DNA from: Oscillospiraceae bacterium
Lineage (GTDB): Bacteria > Bacillota > Clostridia > UMGS1810
Direction of reading: 5' to 3'
NCBI GenBank assembly: GCA_015068705.1
Contig: SVJZ01000007.1
Location: 1 to 64,000 of the forward strand
Length of the DNA stretch: 64,000 bases
Each line of letters opens with the position of its first letter. Position 1 is the stretch's first letter. Below the pieces are notes generated by a model, which saw only the letters and a program-made list of their open reading frames with translations, was not told the origin of the DNA and searched no databases. This document shows, in pieces, positions 6,550 to 15,231 of the stretch. The position numbers and the translations under genes are program-made.

Positions 6550-8115
6550 ATGGTAATTGATTTGCAACGGGAACATATACAATGGAGCGAGAAACTGGCA
6601 GGCAATGTGGCAGAAGCGGTGGTGGATGCCGATATCATTGTGCCGGACATCAAGCCGGATGTTGCAGATGTGTTGCAGGTGGATGCAACCGCATTTGTGG
6701 GAGAAAGCTATGTGCAAAAAGACCATGTAACCGTTTCGGGCAGTGTGAGCTATCAGATTTTGTATCTCAGTGACCGCACCGAAGAAGAGCAACGGCTCAA
6801 AAGTATTACCTACGATATGCCCTTTTCCCATCAGGTGGAGGTGCGAGGTGTGGATGATACCGCATTGGTCAGTGTAAGCGCAGATGTGGTGCATGTGGAG
6901 TTTGGCGTGGTAAATAGCCGGAAAATCAATGTAAAAACCGTGGTAGAACTGAATGTTGATGCAGTAAAAAATGCCGGGGTTGGCATGGTGTGCGGCGTTT
7001 CGGGCGAATGTGATATGCCCTGCCGTACCGGCGAGGTGCACACCCTGAACATGATTGCGTGCACCGAAGAGGAATTTGAAGTGGGAGATGCTCTTTGTGT
7101 GCCGGCAGGCAGCCCCATGATGGATGAACTCCTGAAAGTGGATGTGCGGGTGGATGGCAAGGAAGTGAAGGTGGTAAACGGCAAAATCCTTGCCAAGGGA
7201 AAGGTAAATGTGTGTGCACTCTATGTGGGGGCAAACCGGGAAATCTGTTCCATGGAGCATGAAATCCCCTTCACAGAGGTTCTGGACGTGACCGAGGCAG
7301 ACCCCGACATGATTACCGATGTGGATTACCGGCTCAAAAATGTGGATTATAAAATCGCGCAGGACAACGACGGGGATGCGACATTGCTGGATTTTCGTGT
7401 ACGCATAGCAGCACTTACCCGTATCTGGAATACGCAGTGGGTAACGGCGGTAACCGATTTGTATTGCCCCGATTATGAGGTTGGTCTTTCTCGCACTGCT
7501 GTGCCGGTGGAACGGGTAACCGATACCAGTGTCAGCCAGTGTATCATAAAAGAGGATATTTCCCTTCCTCCCGATGCGCCCGGTATGATGCGGATTTATA
7601 ATGTGATTGCCAAACCGTATATCCGAAGGGTAGAACTGGAAAACCACAAGGTAACGGTGGAGGGAGAAATCGATACCTACCTTCTCTATCTTTCCTCCTC
7701 TGCCGATTGTCCGGTTTATAGCCATCAAAAGCAAATTCCGTTTACCCATTTTGCGGAAGCTCCCTCGTCCGAAAATGGTGCAACGCCTGATGTTCGGGTG
7801 AATGTGGACCATATCAATTACAGTTTCCATTCTGCCACCGATGCACAGGTGCGTATGGTGGTATCGGTGGATACACGGGTAACCGGCACCGGTACAGTGG
7901 ATGTGGTTGCCGATGTTACCGCAGACGAGGAATGCCGCTTTGACCACAAAAATCAGGCGAGCATTGTGATTTACTTTGTGCAGAAAGGGGATTCGCTGTG
8001 GGAGATTGCAAAGCGCTATCACACCACAGTGGAGGCGATTGCCGGAGTAAACCGCCTCGACCCGGATGGGATCATTACCCCCGGAATGCAGCTGCTCATC
8101 CCAAAAAGAAGATAG
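6550..8115 (+). CDS. sipL: SipL-like spore morphogenesis protein (SPOCS domains plus LysM)
   Basis: A 521-residue protein, started at ATG 6550 behind GAAGGAGG; an ATG at 6545 hits a stop after three codons. It has repeated beta-rich SPOCS (DUF3794) units over about residues 20-450, with the characteristic DIKPDVADVLQVDA near residue 35. A C-terminal LysM domain (about 475-521, VQKGDSLWEIAKRYH) follows. This order is that of SipL of Clostridioides difficile, which binds SpoIVA through LysM and anchors the coat to the forespore. No signal peptide, as expected for a mother-cell protein. It is a single-gene unit closed by a terminator, with a SigE-like promoter in front. Confidence 0.9.
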   Translation: MVIDLQREHIQWSEKLAGNVAEAVVDADIIVPDIKPDVADVLQVDATAFVGESYVQKDHVTVSGSVSYQILYLSDRTEEEQRLKSITYDMPFSHQVEVRGVDDTALVSVSADVVHVEFGVVNSRKINVKTVVELNVDAVKNAGVGMVCGVSGECDMPCRTGEVHTLNMIACTEEEFEVGDALCVPAGSPMMDELLKVDVRVDGKEVKVVNGKILAKGKVNVCALYVGANREICSMEHEIPFTEVLDVTEADPDMITDVDYRLKNVDYKIAQDNDGDATLLDFRVRIAALTRIWNTQWVTAVTDLYCPDYEVGLSRTAVPVERVTDTSVSQCIIKEDISLPPDAPGMMRIYNVIAKPYIRRVELENHKVTVEGEIDTYLLYLSSSADCPVYSHQKQIPFTHFAEAPSSENGATPDVRVNVDHINYSFHSATDAQVRMVVSVDTRVTGTGTVDVVADVTADEECRFDHKNQASIVIYFVQKGDSLWEIAKRYHTTVEAIAGVNRLDPDGIITPGMQLLIPKRR

Positions 8116-8121
8116 TCTTTT

Positions 8122-8153
8122 ACACCACGGGTAGGATCACCCGTGGTGTTTTT
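8122..8153 (+). terminator. Terminator of sipL
   Basis: Perfect 11-bp stem ACACCACGGGT (8122-8132) with its complement at 8139-8149, a 6-base loop and a T run to 8153. Confidence 0.92.
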
Positions 8154-8164
8154 GTATGTATGGG

Positions 8165-8193
8165 TAGACAAACCGGCTATATGGTGGTATAAT
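8165..8193 (+). promoter_or_regulatory. Vegetative promoter of the LRR gene
   Basis: TAGACA (8165-8170), 17 bases, TATAAT (8188-8193): a near-consensus SigA promoter 32 bases before the gene. Confidence 0.65.
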
Positions 8194-8224
8194 AGAAAAA
8201 ACATCTTGACACGGAGGAATAGAC

Positions 8225-9844
8225 ATGAAAAAACGGACATTGGCATTGACACTGGTATTATGCATCTTGTTAGGAATGCAAGCTACTCCTGTATCTGCGG
8301 AAATTTTGGAGCAGGGCACCTGCGGCGAGGGTCTTACCTGGACATTGGATGATTCCTATGTACTCACCATCAGTGGCACCGGTGCAATGGAGGATTATGA
8401 GGTATATCGCGATGTACCGTGGTATGTTTATTGGAGAGATATCACTGCCATTGAGGTGGAGGATGGAGTTACCTCTATTGGCGACTATGCATTCTATCGT
8501 TGTGAAAGTGCCGAAACCATTACCATCGGCAAGGATGTGGAGCACATTGGCGACTCTGCTTTCCGTTGGTGCCAAAGTGCAAGAGAGATAGAATTTCCCT
8601 CCAACCTGAAAACCATTGGGGAAAGCGCATTTATGGATGCTGATATGCGTGTGATCACCATTCCGGCATCGGTTACTTCTATTGGCTTGTTGGCATTTAG
8701 TGGTGTCGGCTTTGCCGAATTGACAGTGGATGAAAACAATCTTTATTACTGTGCGCAGGATAATACCTTGTTTGATAAGGACAAAACTCGCTTGATGGTT
8801 GCAGGATACTATGATGAAGAGGGAACTTATACCATTCCCGATGGTGTGACGCAGATTGATCCGGAAGCATTTGTGCATTGTTCCATGAAAAAGGTGGAAC
8901 TGCCGGCAAGTGTAACGCAAATCGGAGACCGTGCATTTGAACTGTGCTATTTTTCTGAGATATCGGTGGAAAAAGAAAACACATCCTATATGGTACAGGA
9001 CAATGTGCTGTTTAATAAGAATCAAACCGCGCTCATCCGGTATCCGAATCAAAAATCCGGAACTGAATATATTATTCCCCATAGCGTGGTAAGCATTGAG
9101 GAAGGCGCATTTCGGAATTGCAGAACCTTACGGGATGTGCACATTCCAAGCGGTGTAATAAATATTGGTAGCTATGCGTTTTATGCGTGCGATACACTGG
9201 AGCGCATTGACCTGCCTGACGGCATTACAACCATTCAGGAAGGTACCTTTGGAAGCTGCGATTCCCTGACAGGCGTCACCATACCCGAGGGAGTAATTAC
9301 GATTTGTGATGGTGCGTTTGACAGTAGTGGGTTGGAATGGATTTCTCTGCCAAAAAGCCTGGAGTGTATTGAGGATTTTGCCATTGACTGGTGTGATGCA
9401 CTCACCGATGTATATTACTGTGGCAGTGAAGATGATTGGTATGATAATTGGGATTTGTATCGCAGCGAAAATGGAGCACTTATGGATGTGGTCCGGAGTG
9501 AGGGAATGCACTTTAACACCTATGCAGATGTGCTTTGGGGAGAGAATGTATTCACCCGTTGGACTGCGTCGGTAAACACCCCGACTCTTTCGGCTGGCGC
9601 AAGTACCCATTCCAAGAGCAGTACTGCACAAAATGCAGTGGTTTGCATCGCTGCCTATAAAGGAGATCAATTACTGGATGTGCAGATGAAAGCAGGCAGT
9701 GCAGGGGCAGCTTTTCCGCTGGAAACTTCCAAAACATTTGCAGGAATCGAGCAACCTGATGAAATCCGGATATTTTCTTGGAATGGCTTGAGTGCCCTGT
9801 CACCCTATTGCGTATCCGACAGTATGGATGTTATTTATGAATAA
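8225..9844 (+). CDS. Secreted BspA-type leucine-rich-repeat (LRR_5) protein
   Basis: A 539-residue protein with a clear signal peptide (KKRTLALTLVLCILLGM, cleavage after about residue 25, VSA-E). Residues 40-75 contain the WTLDDSYVLTISGTGAM strand typical of clostridial BspA-like proteins. From about 75 to 400 there are LRR_5 units of about 23 residues with the pattern I-x-x-x-A-F-x-x-C-x-x-L-x-x-I-x-L-P (for example VTSIGDYAFYRCESAETITI). The last 130 residues are a separate domain with no repeats. No LPxTG, S-layer or other anchor is visible, so it is probably released or loosely held outside. Such proteins serve as surface adhesins; the ligand is unknown. It stands alone between two terminators. 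Confidence 0.88.
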   Translation: MKKRTLALTLVLCILLGMQATPVSAEILEQGTCGEGLTWTLDDSYVLTISGTGAMEDYEVYRDVPWYVYWRDITAIEVEDGVTSIGDYAFYRCESAETITIGKDVEHIGDSAFRWCQSAREIEFPSNLKTIGESAFMDADMRVITIPASVTSIGLLAFSGVGFAELTVDENNLYYCAQDNTLFDKDKTRLMVAGYYDEEGTYTIPDGVTQIDPEAFVHCSMKKVELPASVTQIGDRAFELCYFSEISVEKENTSYMVQDNVLFNKNQTALIRYPNQKSGTEYIIPHSVVSIEEGAFRNCRTLRDVHIPSGVINIGSYAFYACDTLERIDLPDGITTIQEGTFGSCDSLTGVTIPEGVITICDGAFDSSGLEWISLPKSLECIEDFAIDWCDALTDVYYCGSEDDWYDNWDLYRSENGALMDVVRSEGMHFNTYADVLWGENVFTRWTASVNTPTLSAGASTHSKSSTAQNAVVCIAAYKGDQLLDVQMKAGSAGAAFPLETSKTFAGIEQPDEIRIFSWNGLSALSPYCVSDSMDVIYE

Positions 9845-9862
9845 GCTTACATTACAAAAAGA

Positions 9863-9888
9863 CGGTTGCCACATGGCAACCGCCTTTT
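9863..9888. terminator. Terminator between the LRR and SASP genes
   Basis: Perfect 9-bp stem CGGTTGCCA (9863-9871) and complement (9874-9882), with TTTT after it on the plus strand and AAAAA before it, so it can serve both converging genes. Confidence 0.85.
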
Positions 9889-9910
9889 GTCTTACATGAA
9901 ATAAGAAAGC

Positions 9911-10108
9911 TTATTTCATTTTGTTTTCCATTTCCTCGATCATCTTTTTCACCATCTGGCCACCCACAGAGCCTGCCTGCTTGCTGGTCAGGTCGCCGTT
10001 GTAACCCTGTTTGAGGTTTACACCCACTTCGGATGCTGCTTCCATCTTAAACTTATCCATTGCAGATGCTGCTTCGGGTACCATTTTTTTGTTGCTCGAC
10101 ATCTTCAT
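9911..10108 (-). CDS. Small acid-soluble spore protein, alpha/beta type
   Basis: A 65-residue spore DNA-binding protein. The family signature is obvious: VPEAASAMDKFKMEAASEVG in the first half and GVNLKQGYNGDLTSKQAGSV then GGQMVKKMIEE in the second. The germination protease site (EAASEVG region, equivalent to E-[IVLA]-[AS]) is retained. ATG 10108 is used; ATG 10102 (MSSNKK) is equally possible, with AAAGGAGAG in front of both. These proteins coat forespore DNA and protect it. Expression is expected from SigG, whose gene lies in the same orientation 1.5 kb upstream. It faces the LRR gene across a shared terminator. Confidence 0.93.
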   Translation of the reverse strand: MKMSSNKKMVPEAASAMDKFKMEAASEVGVNLKQGYNGDLTSKQAGSVGGQMVKKMIEEMENKMK

Positions 10109-10199
10109 TTCTCTCCTTTTGGTTCGGTTGTGAAAGTAAGGGTTTCTTACTTGCAATCATAGTGTTTGCATCCCGGGATAAGTTATACTGGCAATTTTT

Positions 10200-10853
10200 T
10201 CAGATGATGTCAAACTCCATATTCTCCTTGGCAATCACCTCTAATTTGGAGATGGAAATTTCAAATGCCGTTTTGGTTATTGTTTCGCTGTCGCTGATTT
10301 TTTTCTGGTATTCTCTGCTCTGGATGCGCCCCCAGATGCGGATGTTTTCTCCCACTTGCAGTTTTCCGCAGAACCGCGCATTACGTCCCCATGCGATGCA
10401 GGGGATGTAGTCGGATTTGTTGTAGGCGCGATTTACCGCGACCAATAGATCGGTGATTTCCCTGCCAAACGGCGTGGTGCGATAGACGGGTGGTTTGCAC
10501 AAAAATCCGTTCAGGTAAATCTGATTGGGATTGACCGAATCGTCCATTTCTTCGTCAAACAGGGTGATATCGCGCGCGAACACAGTTAAAATCAGTCGGT
10601 TGCCCTCTTTGGAATAATTGTTGTACGAACGAAATTGCCCGCTCACTGCAACGGTGGTGCCCGGAATCAGGCACAACCCGTCCAGCAGGCGGTCGGACAC
10701 GGTGATATTTATGTAGTCGGAGATGTCGCTTAAGCGCATCACCTTCATTGAAAACGAATAAAATCCTTCTCCGTATACCTCATGGCTGAATGTGATTTCG
10801 CTCGCCACCTCACCGATGAGCCGAACCTCGTTGTTGCTGTTTTCGGTATTCAA
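10200..10853 (-). CDS. Tandem-OB single-stranded-DNA-binding-like protein
   Basis: A 217-residue protein starting at TTG 10853 behind AGGAG. It shows two consecutive OB-fold patterns. The first (about 9-100) begins NEVRLIGEVASEITFSHEV and includes a GTTVAVSGQFRSY strand. The second (about 108-215) begins NQIYLNGFLCKPPVYRTTPF, followed by GREITDLLVAVNR, CIAWGRNARF and NIRIWGRIQSREY, as in SSB proteins. It lacks the acidic C-terminal tail of the housekeeping SSB. It lies in line with sigG and the SASP gene but is 91 bases from SASP, so co-expression is uncertain. A role in binding ssDNA is inferred from fold only. Confidence 0.7.
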   Translation of the reverse strand: MNTENSNNEVRLIGEVASEITFSHEVYGEGFYSFSMKVMRLSDISDYINITVSDRLLDGLCLIPGTTVAVSGQFRSYNNYSKEGNRLILTVFARDITLFDEEMDDSVNPNQIYLNGFLCKPPVYRTTPFGREITDLLVAVNRAYNKSDYIPCIAWGRNARFCGKLQVGENIRIWGRIQSREYQKKISDSETITKTAFEISISKLEVIAKENMEFDII

Positions 10854-10923
10854 CCCTTGCCACTCCTCTCATGTCAGATGCATTTTGTACTATCATATTC
10901 GTGGACGATGGTTTTTATTACGG

Positions 10924-11469
10924 TCAGAGCAAAATTTTTACCCGTTCCTCCGGGAAAAGCCCCAATGCAAGCAGCACGGTAAGCCCTGCCAGCCCTGCCC
11001 CGATGGGGATGCGCATCCCCTGAATACACACCGGCGTTTCACCCGGCAGGGTCATGTCCCCTCCAAGCATGGGAAATTCTCTGCGCACACAGCAGGTAAA
11101 TTGAAGACGATCTGCCTCTGTTTCGATGGAGGAGGCGGTAACGCTCGCCCCGGACCCCATGCCAAATGCCACCGAATTGTCGGGCGGGTCAAAATCGTCT
11201 GCGCTGGTTAATACCAACCGGGCTTTGAGCGGCTTTGGGAGAGTATAATTTTTGGGTGGTGCGCAAAGCAGCAGGATGTCAAACGGGAGCGGACAAAAAT
11301 CACGGTCCATATAGATGACCAGATATTCACATTGCAGGTGAGTGAGCATGGCAGAGGAAAGCGGATGCGCGCCCGACAGATAGGCAACCGAGTGCCCTGC
11401 GGCGCTTAGATATTCCCGGACGATACGGGCTGCACGGTCCTTGCGGTCAACCACTCCGATGATGGTCAT
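10924..11469 (-). CDS. Uncharacterised protein resembling a truncated Mur ligase
   Basis: A 181-residue protein of unclear function. The N-terminus (MTIIGVVDRKDRAARIVREY) looks like the start of a Rossmann-like nucleotide fold, but the P-loop GxxGKT of Mur ligases is missing. The stretch VAFGMGSGASVTASSIETEA near 105-124 and a hydrophobic Gly/Ala/Leu helix ending ALGLFPEE near 160-175 resemble the central domain of MurC-F (the fGl...dvtas and nalaAiaaal.G blocks). Key catalytic elements therefore seem lost. It lies 102 bases downstream of sigG, separated by a terminator, and upstream of the SSB-like gene. It might be a regulator or scaffold related to Mur ligases. Confidence 0.6.
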   Translation of the reverse strand: MTIIGVVDRKDRAARIVREYLSAAGHSVAYLSGAHPLSSAMLTHLQCEYLVIYMDRDFCPLPFDILLLCAPPKNYTLPKPLKARLVLTSADDFDPPDNSVAFGMGSGASVTASSIETEADRLQFTCCVRREFPMLGGDMTLPGETPVCIQGMRIPIGAGLAGLTVLLALGLFPEERVKILL

Positions 11470-11532
11470 ATATAACGCTCCTTTGGGAAATATGATGGTG
11501 TTATTGTACCCGGTTGGGCAAAAAATATAACA

Positions 11533-11556
11533 GAAAAAGCCGGCACCACCGCCGGC
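11533..11556 (-). terminator. Terminator of sigG
   Basis: On the minus strand GCCGGC (11556-11551), loop, GCCGGC (11544-11539) is followed by TTTTT. It lies 16 bases after the sigG stop. Confidence 0.8.
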
Positions 11557-11571
11557 AGGGTTGAGTTTTGG

Positions 11572-12342
11572 TCAGATATACTTTTTGATGTGCTTTAACG
11601 CACTTTTTTCCAGACGGGATACCTGCGCCTGACTGATGTGGATTTCTCCTGCTACTTCCATCTGAGTTTTCCCCTTGAAAAACCGCAGATTCAGGATGTG
11701 TTTTTCGCGCGGTCCAAGCTTTTTCATTGCTTCGCGCAGGGCAATTTCTTCCAACCAGTTTTCGTCCAGATTTTTTTCGTCGCTCACCTGATCCATTACA
11801 AATATTGCGTCACCGCCGTCGTTATAAACCGGCTCAAACAGGGAGAGCGGATCCTGAATGGAATCGAGGGCAAACACCACATCTTCCTTTGGCAGCTCCA
11901 GCTCCTTTGCAATTTCCTCAATGGTCGGCTCCTTGGCGTTTTTGGCGGTGAGCCGTTCTTTCGCCTGCAGTGCCTTGTAGGCGGTGTCCCGTAGCGAACG
12001 GCTGACACGGATGGAGTTGTTGTCGCGCAGGTAACGACGGATTTCACCGATAATCATGGGAACGGCGTAGGTGGAAAATTTTACGTTGAGGGTGGTATCG
12101 AAATTATCAATGGATTTCATCAGACCGATGCATCCCACCTGAAATAAATCGTCCACATTTTCTCCGCGACCCAAAAAACGCTGAATCACCGAGAGTACAA
12201 GACGCAGATTGCCTTGAATCAGTTCCTCACGTGCGCTTTTGTCACCCGACTTGATACGGGCAAAGAGCGCATCTTTTTCTTCGTTGGTTAATATGGGCAG
12301 TTTTGCTGTGTTCACGCCGCAGATTTCTACCTTGTTTATCAT
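11572..12342 (-). CDS. sigG: Forespore-specific RNA polymerase sigma factor SigG
   Basis: A 257-residue sigma factor directing late forespore transcription. The N-terminus NKVEICGVNTAKLP is diagnostic for SigG rather than SigF. Region 2 includes ENVDDLFQVGCIGLMKSI and the promoter-melting stretch KFSTYAVPMIIGEIRRYLR. Region 4 ends with an HTH (MEVAGEIHISQAQVSRLEKS). ATG 12342 follows GGGAGG with a 7-base gap. Unlike the common spoIIGA-sigE-sigG order, sigE is not adjacent here. The downstream minus-strand genes include a SASP, a usual SigG target. A terminator follows directly, so sigG is probably a single-gene unit. Confidence 0.95.
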   Translation of the reverse strand: MINKVEICGVNTAKLPILTNEEKDALFARIKSGDKSAREELIQGNLRLVLSVIQRFLGRGENVDDLFQVGCIGLMKSIDNFDTTLNVKFSTYAVPMIIGEIRRYLRDNNSIRVSRSLRDTAYKALQAKERLTAKNAKEPTIEEIAKELELPKEDVVFALDSIQDPLSLFEPVYNDGGDAIFVMDQVSDEKNLDENWLEEIALREAMKKLGPREKHILNLRFFKGKTQMEVAGEIHISQAQVSRLEKSALKHIKKYI

Positions 12343-12737
12343 CAAAAAACCTCCCATAAGGATTGTGATATGTCATCATCGAATGCTTGTATCATTATGC
12401 CCGTAGCTGGAAATGATTATACAAATAGGATGTGTCGATGCAACGCAGGTTTTGTCGATGTTTTTTGCGGAAAAATTTTCTTTTCTTTTAAAAAGAGCTG
12501 TGATATAATTGACACATACGAAGTTTTATTTTATCAAACTCCTAAAGTCTACCGACTTTTGCGGTCTTTTGACCGCGGTGTCAATTGACAGCGTCGCAAC
12601 AATCTCCTTGCGAGCAAAGATTTTCGCTCCTGGTAAAATGATTTTGCGGGATCTGAATTGTGTGCGCAATTCGATAATGAGAAAGATAAATGAATACGAA
12701 AGAATCGATTTGAGATAATATCATATGAGGTGATGGA
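12343..12737. promoter_or_regulatory. Divergent intergenic region between sigG and the alcohol dehydrogenase
   Basis: No gene is seen in these 395 bases. Toward the dehydrogenase there is an extended -10 (TG-A-TATAAT, 12501-12509) without a good -35. It is followed in the leader by a 6-bp hairpin GCGGTC/GACCGC with a TTTT loop (12561-12576) and by an inverted repeat GAATTG/CAATTC with a 6-base spacer (12655-12672). These may be regulator or RNA-structure elements of the dehydrogenase leader. I could not place a confident forespore promoter for sigG. Confidence 0.4.
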
Positions 12738-13907
12738 ATGAGAGATTTTATTTACCATACTCCTACCAAAGTGTTTTTTGGAAAGGATACGCACAAGGAA
12801 ATCGGAAAGATTGTAAGTGACTACGGCTATCGCAATATCATGCTCCAGTATGGGCAGGGGAGCATCAAAAAATCGGGGCTCTATGATGCGGTGATGGCAT
12901 CCCTTGCCGAATATGGGATACATGTGGTTGAAATGGGTGGCGTTGAGCCAAATCCAAAACTTTCTTTTGTGCGTGAAGCGGTAAAAGTGGCAAAAGAGCA
13001 TAAAGTTGAGATGATACTGGCGGTTGGCGGCGGAAGTGTACTGGATTCTTCCAAATATACTGCCGCAGGCACACTAACCGATTGTGACCCGTGGGATTTC
13101 CCCACAGGTAAAGCGCAGGTGGAAGAGGCGTTGCCGGTGGGGTGCATCCTTACCATTGCGGCGGCTGGCAGTGAAATGAGTTCCTCTGCGGTAATTACCA
13201 ATACCGAGCTTAATATGAAACGTGGATTCAACAGCGAACATATCCGGTGCAAATTTGCTATTATGAATCCAGAGCTTACCTATTCGGTGTCCAGATACCA
13301 GACTGCCTGCGGTGTGGTAGATATCATGGCGCATACCATGGAACGCTACTTTTTGCCCTTTGAACCCACAGACCTCACCGACAGAATTGCTGAAAGTGTG
13401 TTGAAAGCCACCATTGCGGCAGGGGCAACGCTGATGGAAAATCCAAATGATTATGATGCACGCGCTAATATGATGTGGGCGTCGAGTGTATCCCATAACG
13501 GTCTTACCGGTTGCGGACGTGCCAATGTTCTTCCGGTGCATCAGTTGGAGCATGCCCTCAGTGGCGAGTATGATGAGATTGCCCACGGCGCAGGACTTGC
13601 GTTGATTTTTCCGGCATGGGCAAAATATATCTACAAGCATAATATCCCGCGTTTTGCGCAGTTTGCGCGCCGTGTGTGGGAGTGTACACAAGAGGATAAT
13701 GAGGCTGCTGCTTTGGCAGGAATTGAAAAAATGGCAGAGTATTTTAAGGCAATCGGTATGCCGTCGTCCCTTGCGGATTTCGGGCTGGATGAAAGCTGTA
13801 TTGACAGGCTTTCCGAGCTTTGTACCTTTGGTAAACAGAGGGTTATCCAAAGCTATATTGAGATGGATTTTGGTGTGATAAAGGATATATTTGGGTTGTG
13901 TTTATAA
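12738..13907 (+). CDS. Iron-containing alcohol dehydrogenase (butanol dehydrogenase type)
   Basis: A 389-residue group III (iron-type) alcohol dehydrogenase, started at ATG 12738 behind GAGGTGA. The NAD(P)-binding GGGSVLDSSK lies near 97-106. The metal site is complete: Asp and His in VVDIMAHTMERYF, His in VHQLEHALSG and His in IAHGAGLALIFPAW. It resembles BdhA/YugJ enzymes that reduce aldehydes to alcohols with NADPH. The C-terminal half is typical, with no truncation. The MFS gene starts 21 bases downstream, so the pair is probably an operon. The physiological substrate cannot be told from sequence. Confidence 0.9.
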   Translation: MRDFIYHTPTKVFFGKDTHKEIGKIVSDYGYRNIMLQYGQGSIKKSGLYDAVMASLAEYGIHVVEMGGVEPNPKLSFVREAVKVAKEHKVEMILAVGGGSVLDSSKYTAAGTLTDCDPWDFPTGKAQVEEALPVGCILTIAAAGSEMSSSAVITNTELNMKRGFNSEHIRCKFAIMNPELTYSVSRYQTACGVVDIMAHTMERYFLPFEPTDLTDRIAESVLKATIAAGATLMENPNDYDARANMMWASSVSHNGLTGCGRANVLPVHQLEHALSGEYDEIAHGAGLALIFPAWAKYIYKHNIPRFAQFARRVWECTQEDNEAAALAGIEKMAEYFKAIGMPSSLADFGLDESCIDRLSELCTFGKQRVIQSYIEMDFGVIKDIFGLCL

Positions 13908-13928
13908 TAGACAAAGGAGAATTTTCAG

Positions 13929-15173
13929 TTGGAACAGAATTTTAAACGGACAAAGCTTGCCTGCTATACGGCATATTTTACCATGTCTACCATTTTTAGT
14001 CTGCCGCCACTCTTGTTTGTAACCTTCCGGCAGATGTATGGCATATCTTATACTCTGCTCGGCTCGCTGGTGCTGATTAACTTTTTTACTCAGTTGGGCG
14101 TGGATTTGTTTTTTACCTTGTTTTCTAAACATTTTAATGTACATAAAATCGTAAAGGTAATGCCGCTCATCACATCGGCAGGGCTTTTGGTTTATGCGAT
14201 TGTCCCCACGTTTTTTCCTGCCCATGCCTATGCAGGGCTGGTTTTGGGAACGGTGATATTTTCCCTTGCAGCAGGACTTTCGGAGGTGCTGTTAAGTCCC
14301 GTGATTGCGGCAATTCCATCCGATACACCGCAGAGGGACATGAGCCTGCTCCATTCTCTGTATGCCTTTGGTGTGTTTACGGTTGCCATGGTAACGGCAG
14401 TATGTTTAAAATTATTTGGTACGCAAAACTGGATGTATCTTACGGTGTTTTTTGCGCTTTGGCCCATTGCGGCGGCGGTGCTTTTTATGATTTCTCCCAT
14501 GCCTGATATCGGCGCATCTGTGGCAGAGGGCAGGAGTGTGCAAGGAACCAAAAAACGCACCATCGGTCTGCTGATTTGTCTTGCGTGCATCTTTTTTGGC
14601 GGCGCGGCAGAAAACAATATGTCCACATGGATATCGGGTTATATGGAAAAGGCATTGGGCATCGACAAAACACTGGGCGATATTTTCGGTATGGCGACCT
14701 TTGCAATTTTGCTGGGGATTACGCGCATCACCTATGCCAGATACGGCAAAAACATTTTTGCCATGTTGCTTTGCGGTATGCTTGGCGCAGTGGTGTGTTA
14801 CCTGGTGGTGAGCTTTTCGTCCAACACAGCACTTTCTTTTATGGCGTGTATTTTAACGGGTGTTTGTACTTCCATGCTCTGGCCGGGAACGCTTATTATG
14901 ATGGAAGAAAATGTTCCGGGCGCAGGCGTGGGCGCATTTGCACTCATGGCGGCAGGGGGCGACTTTGGCGCTTCGGTTGCACCGCAGTTGATGGGAATTG
15001 TGGTGGACCATGTGTCGGCAAGTGACCTTGCGCTGAAAATCGGGGCTACTGCAAACCTTACTGTCGAGCAGGTGGGAATGAAAGCAGGAATGCTGGTGAG
15101 CACAATATTTCCTGTTGCCGGCGCAATCGCAGTGATGATGGCAATCCGGCACTTCAAACCGGAAAGAAAATAA
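13929..15173 (+). CDS. MFS transporter
   Basis: A 414-residue integral membrane protein with about 12 hydrophobic segments, started at TTG 13929 behind AAAGGAG. It belongs to the major facilitator superfamily, in a FucP/NNP-like sugar transporter style with a central loop near residues 195-215. A conserved GAAENNMSTWISGYM segment begins the second half. It is read with the alcohol dehydrogenase and closed by a bidirectional terminator. The transported compound is not evident; a sugar or sugar-derived substrate is a guess from subfamily resemblance. Confidence 0.85.
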   Translation: MEQNFKRTKLACYTAYFTMSTIFSLPPLLFVTFRQMYGISYTLLGSLVLINFFTQLGVDLFFTLFSKHFNVHKIVKVMPLITSAGLLVYAIVPTFFPAHAYAGLVLGTVIFSLAAGLSEVLLSPVIAAIPSDTPQRDMSLLHSLYAFGVFTVAMVTAVCLKLFGTQNWMYLTVFFALWPIAAAVLFMISPMPDIGASVAEGRSVQGTKKRTIGLLICLACIFFGGAAENNMSTWISGYMEKALGIDKTLGDIFGMATFAILLGITRITYARYGKNIFAMLLCGMLGAVVCYLVVSFSSNTALSFMACILTGVCTSMLWPGTLIMMEENVPGAGVGAFALMAAGGDFGASVAPQLMGIVVDHVSASDLALKIGATANLTVEQVGMKAGMLVSTIFPVAGAIAVMMAIRHFKPERK

Positions 15174-15187
15174 ATGAGAGAAAAAGA

Positions 15188-15219
15188 AAAAAGCCTTTCC
15201 CTTATGGGAAAGGCTTTTT
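15188..15219. terminator. Bidirectional terminator
   Basis: Perfect 14-bp stem AAAAAGCCTTTCCC (15188-15201) and complement (15206-15219) with a TTAT loop; it ends both the MFS gene and the convergent zinc-ribbon gene. Confidence 0.92.
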
Positions 15220-15231
15220 GTGTGCGTTTTT

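Noticed and set aside
10109-10199. Search for a clear SigG promoter before the SASP gene
   Set aside because: GTATA-like and CA-rich elements exist but spacing and -10 do not match the consensus well enough to report.
12561-12576. GCGGTC/GACCGC hairpin considered as a terminator
   Set aside because: No T run follows and no gene ends upstream of it on the plus strand.
12509-12718. 69-codon frame in the dehydrogenase leader
   Set aside because: No SD and no recognisable protein pattern; the leader contains hairpins that explain its sequence better.
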